From the NCBI GenBank assembly GCA_030632745.1, contig DAOVUE010000021.1, positions 1-9,474 of the forward strand: 9,474 nucleotides of DNA, in the 5' to 3' direction. Shown in pieces: positions 1 through 5,899 of the stretch. Source of the stretch: Pseudomonadota bacterium (GTDB taxonomy: Bacteria; Pseudomonadota; Gammaproteobacteria; GRL18). The position numbers were made by a program, and so were the translations under genes. Positions within the stretch are counted from its first letter, which is position 1; each line of letters begins with the position of its first letter. The notes under the pieces were generated by a model that was not told where the DNA came from, made no database searches, and worked only from the letters and a program-made list of their open reading frames with translations.

Positions 1-4
1 AAGC

Positions 5-96
5 ACCCCCTCCTAACCTCCCCCTATAAAAGACTAGGGGGAGGAACTTAAAGCCCCTTCCCCCTGTCTTTTGAGGGGGAAGGTTGGGATGGGGGT
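5..96. repeat. Double-hairpin palindromic intergenic repeat
   Basis: Two GC-rich hairpins lie side by side. The first pairs 17-26 with 35-44 (arm CCTCCCCCTA, loop 27-34) and the second pairs 56-65 with 74-83 (arm CCTTCCCCCT, loop 66-73). The whole element is also a larger imperfect palindrome: ACCCCC at 5-10 pairs with GGGGGT at 91-96, and the loops contain the complementary words AAAAGAC and GTCTTTT. The left half is therefore close to the reverse complement of the right half. This architecture is typical of dispersed REP/MITE-like intergenic palindromes. It could also act as a transcription barrier after the minus-strand gene run, but no U-tract follows either stem. No transposase is present, and copy number cannot be judged from one window. 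Confidence 0.75.
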
Positions 97-159
97 ATGC
101 GTGTAGCAGCTAAAGCCTTGCACTACCAAAAGTAGGCTCCACGTGCTTAGACAATAAAT

Positions 160-750
160 TTATACCAACCAATAACGTTTATTATAGGGCGGACGAGGTT
201 CACCGGCGCGATGCTGCAGCCATTTCCAGCCAATACCATCCGGATTACCGCCATAAACCGGATCGGTGAGTAATGCTTCTAACAGATAATTTAAAATATT
301 AGTCAGCCAGCGTTTGCCGTCGGCCTGCTGTTCAAATTCACGCAATAATGCTTCACGCTGTGCTATAGACAGATCGGAAAACTGCTTTTCCTTTGTTTCC
401 GGCAGGGCCTGGTGAATATGATGCTGTAAAGCATGAGTGCCGCTTAAGAGAAATTGTATTTCTGCTTTATCTGTTGCCGGATTAGTTAAATAGCGGTGTA
501 AATAATCCAGGGCATTAATTTCAACGGCACCGGGAGCATCGGTATCAGATGGAAATAAATGATTTTGTACTATAGAAATAGTACGCCAGTCATCCAGCTT
601 GAAACCATTGGAGTCTATTTTAATCTCAGCATCAACATCAACTGCATCTACACCTGCACCTGCAGCTACAATAGCACGGGCTTGTATGTCGGCTGCTGAA
701 ACTGCGGCTAAACTGCCGCTGCTGGTTAATAAAAAGGTTCTTCTATCCAT
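160..750 (-). CDS. Tat-exported gluconate 2-dehydrogenase subunit 3 family protein
   Basis: This 196-residue protein begins with a twin-arginine motif (DRRTFLL, residues 2-8) followed by an Ala/Ser/Gly-rich stretch, which indicates Tat export with an unusually weak hydrophobic core. The body has features of the gluconate 2-dehydrogenase subunit 3 family (PF13618 type): LFPSD near 66-70, a helical middle region, and the C-terminal GGNPDGIGW (167-175) followed by GEPRP. In known systems this small subunit pairs with a GMC-type FAD catalytic subunit and a cytochrome c, and it helps the flavin subunit to fold or be exported. Neither partner gene adjoins it here. The upstream neighbour, 12 nt away, is a secreted thioredoxin-fold gene, and downstream lies a palindromic repeat. 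The start is fixed by the Tat motif; the Shine-Dalgarno is weak (AAGA). Family membership is fairly sure, but the substrate is unknown. Confidence 0.8.
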   Translation of the reverse strand: MDRRTFLLTSSGSLAAVSAADIQARAIVAAGAGVDAVDVDAEIKIDSNGFKLDDWRTISIVQNHLFPSDTDAPGAVEINALDYLHRYLTNPATDKAEIQFLLSGTHALQHHIHQALPETKEKQFSDLSIAQREALLREFEQQADGKRWLTNILNYLLEALLTDPVYGGNPDGIGWKWLQHRAGEPRPPYNKRYWLV

Positions 751-762
751 AGTTATTTGTCT

Positions 763-1209
763 TTAATTATTTACTGGTGCATCTTGCAGGTTGCCCAATA
801 AATGCCATTGCATTTGCTGAGGAGCAATATAGCCCAGACGTTTATTCAACTCTTTTTTGTCAGAGCTTAGAATAATAGTGCCCGGTACGCCAAAATTACC
901 ATAAAGTACTTTAATAGCCTGTGTGGTTTCAATATCGGCATTAATTGCAATATAGTTGTTATTGATAATCTCAATGACCTCAGGATCTTTATACGTGACG
1001 GCTTTCATTTTTTTACAGAATTGACACCATTCTGCGCTGAGATCCAGCAGTATTAATTTATTTTGTTCTTCTGCCAGTTTAAAGGCATCCTGTGACCAGT
1101 GATGCCATTGTATGGGATGGTTATTTTCAGCTATTGCTGCTTGTGCAAATCCATACACCGGGTATAAGCAGAGAAATGATAATAATAGTGTTCGTATAAT
1201 TTGCAGCAT
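763..1209 (-). CDS. Secreted thioredoxin-fold protein (CxxC)
   Basis: This 148-residue protein has an N-terminal signal peptide (hydrophobic segment about residues 7-22, probable cleavage near 22-24) and then one thioredoxin-like domain. The active site is WCQFC (Cys62 and Cys65), and the cis-proline is in GVPG (Pro109). The stretch around DLSAEWCQFCKKMK and the following DPEVIEIINNN resembles the thioredoxin_7 / DsbD-gamma-like group. A periplasmic dithiol-disulfide role, probably as a reductant, is therefore likely; the partner is unknown. The frame is open to an ATG at 1275, but that start would put a highly basic 22-residue leader before the signal peptide. The ATG at 1209 has a proper Shine-Dalgarno and gives a clean signal peptide, so I use it. 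It is followed after 12 nt by the Tat-exported gene, suggesting co-transcription and perhaps a shared redox or maturation role. Confidence 0.82.
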   Translation of the reverse strand: MLQIIRTLLLSFLCLYPVYGFAQAAIAENNHPIQWHHWSQDAFKLAEEQNKLILLDLSAEWCQFCKKMKAVTYKDPEVIEIINNNYIAINADIETTQAIKVLYGNFGVPGTIILSSDKKELNKRLGYIAPQQMQWHLLGNLQDAPVNN

Positions 1210-1217
1210 TAATTGGG

Positions 1218-1221
1218 TCCT
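1218..1221 (-). promoter_or_regulatory. Ribosome binding site that decides the thioredoxin-like start
   Basis: The minus strand reads AGGA followed by 8 nt and then the ATG at 1209. This favours the internal methionine over the upstream in-frame ATG at 1275. Confidence 0.6.
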
Positions 1222-1306
1222 GATTTTAAAAAAATTGTAACGACGCCTTTGTGACAAATGAGACCTTATAAACACTAAAAATATTTCAATCTTTTACTTA
1301 AAATGC

Positions 1307-2416
1307 TCAGCTTAGTTTACAACGCAGTATTGACTGACAAATACCCAGATCGTCAATCATTTCAATAATTTCTAAACCTGCACGTTCAATACACAGTATT
1401 AAATCTTCAGAACGGTACATTTTGCTATAGCCATTAGCCATACAGGTAAAGTAGGGCGAGGTATTAATAATACAATAGGCTGAGGTTTCATGCCTTTGCC
1501 TGTCCCATAAAGGCTCCATGATCCACAGTTCGGTTTTTTCAGTCATAGACAGTGATGCTTTTTTAACGATAGAAGTAATATCGTCTTCACTGAAACAATC
1601 CAGAAACTGACTCATCCATATAATGTCATGCTGAGCGGGTAGTTGCTGACTGTTATCCATTACATCGCCGCTATGAAGCGCAATTCGATGTTCAAGTCCC
1701 TGCTCTATAATGTGCTTTTCTGCGACCTTAATCTGCTCAGGTAAATCAACAATAGTGAGATTTATTCTGTCACTATGCTGTGCGATATAAACAGAAAATT
1801 TTCCAGTATTGCCGCCAACGTCAAGGATACTGCGAATATTGTTTTTATTCAGCAGTTCAAGTACATCATGAAAAGCACTGTCTGAGTAATAATGATCAAA
1901 GTTAAACCAGCTGTCACGAACTTTTTTGGGCAGTGAGGTGAGTCCCGGATATATGGTCTGCCAGTTGCCGAATTTTTTCAAACCCAGCGGTTTTCTTTGC
2001 TTAATACTCTTATCCAGATAAAACAGTGCCTCATAATTAACATAATGAGTGTAATCCATATTAATTCGAGTCATCTCATCTTTGAGGAGGAAATATCCAA
2101 TTTTACTTAGAAAATAGTTATCATTGCTTAAATATACAACCTTAGCACTCAGTCCTGTTTCGAGCAGAATCTTTAAGCCATAGGAACTTAAATGGCTGCT
2201 CAGTTTGATTTGCTCAAAATTTATGCCTGTTTTTCTATGCTCATATAATAATTCCAGTACGCCCTCATCACGCATGACCCGGACTGCCTGAAAAATAATA
2301 GGAGCAAAGGCTATTTTCTGAGCCTCGTATTGTGCATCATAGGCACTGATTTCGCTCTTATTAAAAAATGGGTTAACAAAAGGCTTAGAAAAATGCTTTA
2401 AAATCTTTTTAATCAT
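1307..2416 (-). CDS. Class I SAM-dependent methyltransferase (O-methyltransferase type)
   Basis: The protein has 369 residues. An N-terminal helical/winged-helix-like region (about 25-115, containing AYDAQYEAQKIAFAP) resembles the dimerisation domain of plant/actinomycete-type small-molecule O-methyltransferases. The C-terminal Rossmann methyltransferase domain shows motif I ILDVGGNTG (197-205), the acidic residue after strand 2 in VDLP (Asp224), and GD at 250-251. The tail has SPYFTCMANGYSKMYRSEDL near 320-339. From memory, this N-terminal signature and tail resemble methyltransferases found in aryl-polyene/flexirubin-type gene sets, but no polyketide or fatty-acid genes lie here, so that link is only a guess. 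The ATG lies 15 nt after the rsgA stop with AGG 10 nt before it, so it is probably translated from the rsgA transcript. The substrate is unknown. Confidence 0.8.
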   Translation of the reverse strand: MIKKILKHFSKPFVNPFFNKSEISAYDAQYEAQKIAFAPIIFQAVRVMRDEGVLELLYEHRKTGINFEQIKLSSHLSSYGLKILLETGLSAKVVYLSNDNYFLSKIGYFLLKDEMTRINMDYTHYVNYEALFYLDKSIKQRKPLGLKKFGNWQTIYPGLTSLPKKVRDSWFNFDHYYSDSAFHDVLELLNKNNIRSILDVGGNTGKFSVYIAQHSDRINLTIVDLPEQIKVAEKHIIEQGLEHRIALHSGDVMDNSQQLPAQHDIIWMSQFLDCFSEDDITSIVKKASLSMTEKTELWIMEPLWDRQRHETSAYCIINTSPYFTCMANGYSKMYRSEDLILCIERAGLEIIEMIDDLGICQSILRCKLS

Positions 2417-2431
2417 ATTGCAGAAACCTGT

Positions 2432-3565
2432 CTATTCTAAAGAGTCGATAATTCGATGATAACTATCCAGTCTTTGCCGGGTTATTTTATTTTCTTCAAG
2501 AGCCTGAAGCAAGCCGCAATTGGGTTCATTCAGATGTTTACAATCTCTGAAATAACAGTTCCTGCTATAGTGCTGCAGTTCAATAAAACCATGAATAACG
2601 TCTTCTTTGCTGATATCCCAGAGTCCAAATTCACGAACACCGGGTGAGTCAATTAAATTACTTTCGTTAGAACTATTAAGGTGTTTGTGGTCTGCTGAAC
2701 AGGATTCATTATTGAGATGATAAAGCCGGGAGATACTGGTAGTATGTATGCCTTTGTTGGTTGTTTTAGAAACTTCTCCTTCTTTAATACCTGCTTCTGG
2801 AAGCAGGGCGTTTATAAGGGAAGATTTACCCACTCCGGACTGTCCCACAAAAACACTGGTTTTAGTTTCTAATTGTTTATACAGTGACTCCATGCCATAT
2901 TGACTTTTTGCACTGGTATAAAGCACCGGGTAGCCTATATTCTGATAAACCCGAATGCGTTGTTCTAATGTCTCTCTTTGTTGTGTTGAAAGAGTGTCGA
3001 TTTTATTAAGCAATAAGACGGGTTGAATATGTGATAATTCGGCAGCGACCAGATAACGGTCGACTAATCCTTCATTTAATTCCGGGACGTGCGAAGTCAC
3101 AATAAGCATTTGATCGATATTGGCCGCTACGGGCTTCATTTGAGAGGTAAAGTCAGGACGGGCAAGGACGTTTGTCCTTGGCTCTAAAGCAGTAATAACA
3201 CCTTGAACCAGCTCATCTTCGGGGAGGTTATCAATTTGCTGCCATACGACTCTGTCGCCGCAGACTATGGCATCAATATTTTGTCTTAGAGCGCAGCGAA
3301 TCAGCTGCCTTTTATCGAGAGCTTTATCAGCGGCTATATCAGCAGCTATATCAGCAGCTATAGTGTCAGAAACTGCTGTTTCAACAGATTCAATATCAAG
3401 TGTTGCCCCAAAATGGCTGACGACTATACCCTGATAGAGCGTTTCCTTGAGCTGCTTGAATTTTTTATTTAATTGACTTTGTTTATTGTTTGCTCTGCAT
3501 AAACGTTCATCCTGAATTTTATTAATACGCCATTGCTGGCGGCGGCTTAACTTACGTTTTGCCAT
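2432..3565 (-). CDS. rsgA: Ribosome small subunit-dependent GTPase A
   Basis: This circularly permuted GTPase assists late maturation of the 30S subunit and releases on GTP hydrolysis. The 377 residues show a basic N-terminal tail (1-40), an OB-fold region (about 42-130), then G4 NKID (187-190), G5 SAK (218-220), G1 GQSGVGKSS (241-249), the G2 region KGIHTT (271-276) and G3 DSPG (306-309). This G4-G5-G1-G2-G3 order is the RsgA hallmark. The C-terminal zinc site is C337, C342, H344, C350. Two insertions are odd: an Ala/Asp-rich repeat (about 68-85) inside the OB region, encoded by a 12-bp tandem repeat, and about 15 extra residues (285-302) between G2 and G3. The ATG is 9 nt after the cytochrome stop with only a weak Shine-Dalgarno, suggesting coupled translation. 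All catalytic motifs are intact. Confidence 0.96.
   Translation of the reverse strand: MAKRKLSRRQQWRINKIQDERLCRANNKQSQLNKKFKQLKETLYQGIVVSHFGATLDIESVETAVSDTIAADIAADIAADKALDKRQLIRCALRQNIDAIVCGDRVVWQQIDNLPEDELVQGVITALEPRTNVLARPDFTSQMKPVAANIDQMLIVTSHVPELNEGLVDRYLVAAELSHIQPVLLLNKIDTLSTQQRETLEQRIRVYQNIGYPVLYTSAKSQYGMESLYKQLETKTSVFVGQSGVGKSSLINALLPEAGIKEGEVSKTTNKGIHTTSISRLYHLNNESCSADHKHLNSSNESNLIDSPGVREFGLWDISKEDVIHGFIELQHYSRNCYFRDCKHLNEPNCGLLQALEENKITRQRLDSYHRIIDSLE
3321..3362. repeat. 12-bp tandem repeat inside rsgA
   Basis: The plus strand carries about 3.5 copies of a 12-bp unit: a variant copy GCTTTATCAGCG (3321-3332), two identical copies GCTATATCAGCA (3333-3344 and 3345-3356) and a partial copy GCTATA (3357-3362). 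Because 12 is a multiple of 3, copy changes keep the frame. On the coding strand it gives repeated Ala-Ala-Asp-Ile units in the OB-fold region of RsgA. It is a likely site of slippage-driven length variation. Confidence 0.85.
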
Positions 3566-3574
3566 GCTTAAACG

Positions 3575-3880
3575 TTACTTTGTTTTGTAAAAAGTAGTAT
3601 TAAGATATTCAACAACATCTTGAATTTGATCATCAAACCAGTTGGCACCAACAGAGTTTTGACAACGGTTGACTTGTTTTTGTAATCCATCAAGACTATT
3701 GACCTGTCGATCAGAACGTGTGTAAATAGTATCAGGCTTACCCTTCATTAATGAAGAATGACATGCCAGACAACTCTCATTATGAAGTTTTTTACCATTA
3801 GCTGAATCGGCTGCTAATGATGTTTGAGACATCATTGTAAGTAAAGAAATAATGGCCAGTGTTTTAATCGATGTTTGCAT
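3575..3880 (-). CDS. Small periplasmic c-type cytochrome
   Basis: This 101-residue protein has a signal peptide (hydrophobic about residues 7-23, cleavage near SLAA at 21-24) and a single haem-attachment motif CLACH (Cys37, Cys40, His41 as proximal ligand). The C-terminal half has a helix with WFDDQIQDVVEYLN (81-94). The mature protein is about 78 residues, small for class I cytochrome c. The only methionine after the haem motif is Met45, too close to be the usual distal ligand, so the sixth ligand is uncertain (SHP-like or His/Asn ligation, or five-coordinate). There is also an extra cysteine, Cys73. A strong Shine-Dalgarno (GAGGA, 9 nt before the ATG) supports the start. It lies between the M48 protease (37-nt gap) and rsgA (9-nt gap), so all three are probably one transcript. 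Its electron partner is unknown. Confidence 0.88.
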   Translation of the reverse strand: MQTSIKTLAIISLLTMMSQTSLAADSANGKKLHNESCLACHSSLMKGKPDTIYTRSDRQVNSLDGLQKQVNRCQNSVGANWFDDQIQDVVEYLNTTFYKTK

Positions 3881-3917
3881 AATAGTTTATCCTCAGTGTG
3901 TTGTTATTGTTTTTTAT

Positions 3918-5180
3918 TTATTGTTTATTGTTGTTATGGTTGTTTAGATTAGTTAGATGAGTAATTCTAACCGGGGCAGGCGGGTGTGAATCATAATAAG
4001 CTGAATGTATGGGATCCGGTGTTAATGTATTGGCATTTTCTTTATATAATTTGACCAGAGCATCAATTAATCTATCGGCATTGGCCTGTTCAGCCGCATA
4101 AGCATCCGCTTCAAACTCATGCTTACGGCTTATCATAGCACTGACAGGAGCGAGAAAAAAAGTAAATATCGGTGATGCAATACTAAACAGTACTAATGCC
4201 GCATAGATTGATGGTGTGGTCATACCCAGGCCGGCATAAAACCATTGCTGCTGCATAATAAAACCCAGCACGGCAAAGCCGATCAGAGTAATGAGGGTCA
4301 TTGATATGAGCCGCTTCAGAATATGTTTCTTTTTGAAATGTCCCAACTCATGAGCCAATACGGCTTCGACTTCTTCTTCATTAAGAGAATCCAGCAGATT
4401 ATCAAAAAAAACAATTTGTTTGTTATTACCCAAACCGGTGAAATAGGCATTTCCATGACTGGAACGTTTTGAACCATCCATGACAAGAATGCCCTTAGAG
4501 ATAAAACCACAACGTGTCATCAGCTGTTCAATGCGTTGTTTTAGAGATTCATCTTCTAATTCAGAAAACTTATTAAAAATAGGAGCAATAAAGGCGGGAT
4601 AGGCCCACATCATTAAAAAACCAAAGCCCATATAGACAGCCCAGGCATAAAGCCACCAGAATTCTCCCGCACTGCTCATTAACCATAAAATAACCATAAT
4701 CAGAGGAACACCAATGACCAGACCCAGAAGAATTTGTTTGATTGAATCAATGATCCATACTTTAAATGAAGTACGGTTAAAGCCGAATTTTTCTTCTAAT
4801 ACAAAGGTATTATACAGACTCAAAGGCATATCAATAATTGAGGAAATAAAACCAATCAGCAGTATAAAAATCACCCCGGCAAATAAGGGCGACAGCTGGT
4901 AATTGCGAACAAACTGATCAAGCAGTTCTAAACCACCGCCAAAAGTCCAGACTAAAAGCATTATAGTGCCTATGAACAGCTCTATATTACCCAGTTTTTC
5001 TTTGGCTATGGTGTAATCGGCAGCTTTTTGATGTTCATCCAGAGATATTTTCTCAGCGAAAGCAGCCGGTGTTTTATCGCGGTAAAGAGTGACATGTTTA
5101 ATTTGTCTTAGTGACAGCCATATATGAGTGCCGGCGGCCAAAATGATCATAAAAATAAACAGTGTGCTGAAAAGCGGCAT
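3918..5180 (-). CDS. M48 family membrane metalloprotease (Ste24/CAAX protease 1-like)
   Basis: This 420-residue integral membrane protein has an N-terminal M48_N-like region with several transmembrane segments (about 3-23, 66-82, 98-116, 148-168, 174-195). A zinc protease domain follows, with HELGH (277-281; two His ligands and the catalytic Glu) and a third ligand in EFEADAYA (Glu355). Further transmembrane segments lie at about 292-309 and 324-347, and the conserved SHP-PAPVRI is near 398-405. Length and layout match Ste24-type proteases rather than the shorter HtpX. Bacteria lack prenylated CaaX substrates of the yeast kind, so a membrane-protein quality-control role is more likely. The C-terminus ends in an Asn-rich tail. 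The start has GGA about 6 nt upstream. It is the first gene of the leftward run and diverges from orn. Confidence 0.92.
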   Translation of the reverse strand: MPLFSTLFIFMIILAAGTHIWLSLRQIKHVTLYRDKTPAAFAEKISLDEHQKAADYTIAKEKLGNIELFIGTIMLLVWTFGGGLELLDQFVRNYQLSPLFAGVIFILLIGFISSIIDMPLSLYNTFVLEEKFGFNRTSFKVWIIDSIKQILLGLVIGVPLIMVILWLMSSAGEFWWLYAWAVYMGFGFLMMWAYPAFIAPIFNKFSELEDESLKQRIEQLMTRCGFISKGILVMDGSKRSSHGNAYFTGLGNNKQIVFFDNLLDSLNEEEVEAVLAHELGHFKKKHILKRLISMTLITLIGFAVLGFIMQQQWFYAGLGMTTPSIYAALVLFSIASPIFTFFLAPVSAMISRKHEFEADAYAAEQANADRLIDALVKLYKENANTLTPDPIHSAYYDSHPPAPVRITHLTNLNNHNNNKQ

Positions 5181-5221
5181 AATTTTCCATCTGGGTTTGT
5201 AAGATTTTTGTTATATGATAC

Positions 5222-5227
5222 ATTATA
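5222..5227 (-). promoter_or_regulatory. Candidate -10 box for the M48-cytochrome-rsgA run
   Basis: The minus strand has a perfect TATAAT 42 nt upstream of the M48 ATG, in the divergent region shared with orn. I see no good -35 at 16-18 nt, so either an activator is used or the assignment is wrong. Confidence 0.35.
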
Positions 5228-5236
5228 GCGTGTAAG

Positions 5237-5264
5237 ATGACTTATAGTATAAATTCAGTATAAA
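5237..5264 (+). promoter_or_regulatory. Candidate orn promoter
   Basis: ATGACT (5237-5242) as -35 and TATAAA (5259-5264) as -10 are separated by 16 nt and lie about 30 nt before the orn ATG. The -10 is part of a direct repeat AGTATAAATT (5246-5255 and 5257-5266), two copies one helical turn apart. The region is very AT-rich, so chance matches are likely. Confidence 0.35.
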
Positions 5265-5294
5265 TTTAGTAAAAAAATTATAAGAGAGAATATA

Positions 5295-5837
5295 ATGACA
5301 CAAGATCAGCGAAATCTTGTCTGGGTTGATTTGGAAATGACTGGACTGGAACCCCAAACTGACCGTATTATTGAAATTGCCACCATTGTGACCGATGCAG
5401 ATTTAAATATTCTTGCTGAAGGTCCTGTGTTTGCTATTCATCAAACGGATGAAGTCCTGGCTAAAATGGATGCATGGAATACTCAGCATCATGGTGATTC
5501 CGGACTGATAGAAAGGGTAAAAAATAGTACTATTGATGAATTGCAGGCGAGTCACAAAACTATTGAATTTTTAGAACAGTATATAGGTAAAGGCGTTTCT
5601 CCCATGTGCGGCAATAGTATCTGCCAGGATCGACGCTTTATGGCTATGGGTATGCCTGTTCTTGAAGACTGGTTTCATTATAGAAACCTGGACGTCAGTA
5701 CCTTAAAAGAGTTGGCCAAACGCTGGTATCCTGAAATTATGAATGGTTTTGAGAAAAAAGGCGCCCATCGTGCACTGGATGATATTAAAGAATCTATTGC
5801 AGAATTACGTTACTACCGTTCCACTATCCTGAAGTAA
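5295..5837 (+). CDS. orn: Oligoribonuclease
   Basis: This 3'-5' exoribonuclease finishes RNA decay by cutting 2-5-nt RNAs (nanoRNAs) to mononucleotides, and in many gammaproteobacteria it also degrades pGpG from cyclic-di-GMP turnover. It is cytosolic, dimeric and metal dependent. The 180 residues match the usual length. The DEDDh residues are Asp12 and Glu14 (WVDLEMTGL), Asp112 (CQDRRF), His158 and Asp163 (GAHRALDD), with the same numbering as E. coli Orn. GAG sits 6 nt before the ATG. The gene is transcribed alone: it diverges from the M48 run and is followed by a terminator-like hairpin facing a converging gene. Confidence 0.97.
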   Translation: MTQDQRNLVWVDLEMTGLEPQTDRIIEIATIVTDADLNILAEGPVFAIHQTDEVLAKMDAWNTQHHGDSGLIERVKNSTIDELQASHKTIEFLEQYIGKGVSPMCGNSICQDRRFMAMGMPVLEDWFHYRNLDVSTLKELAKRWYPEIMNGFEKKGAHRALDDIKESIAELRYYRSTILK

Positions 5838-5854
5838 GGCCGTGCACCTCGTAG

Positions 5855-5877
5855 AGACGTTGCACGCAACGTCTTTT
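5855..5877 (+). terminator. Terminator-like hairpin after orn
   Basis: AGACGTTG (5855-5862) pairs perfectly with CAACGTCT (5867-5874) around a 4-nt loop and is followed by TTT, 18 nt after the orn stop. On the minus strand no T-run follows, so it looks directional for orn. The core with its flanking GTAGA (5851-5855) and a displaced TCTAC (5882-5886) also resembles a dispersed palindrome I remember from other bacterial genomes, so it may be a repeat used as a terminator. Confidence 0.65.
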
Positions 5878-5899
5878 ATCTTCTACCTTCTGTCTTGTT

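Noticed and set aside
1210..1275. Upstream start for the thioredoxin-like protein
   Set aside because: It would add 22 mostly basic residues before a clear signal peptide, while the internal ATG at 1209 has its own well-spaced Shine-Dalgarno.
2456..2647. 63-codon open frame on the plus strand
   Set aside because: It is antisense to the rsgA coding region that holds the zinc motif and G3, has no ribosome binding site and no recognisable protein features.
3321..3362. CRISPR-like array
   Set aside because: The 12-bp units abut without spacers and lie in frame within rsgA, so this is a coding tandem repeat.
4316..4510. 64-codon open frame on the minus strand
   Set aside because: It is another frame of the M48 protease gene, over the well-conserved HELGH region; a shadow.
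4714..4902. 62-codon open frame on the plus strand
   Set aside because: It is antisense to the membrane-domain part of the M48 gene and has no supporting signals.
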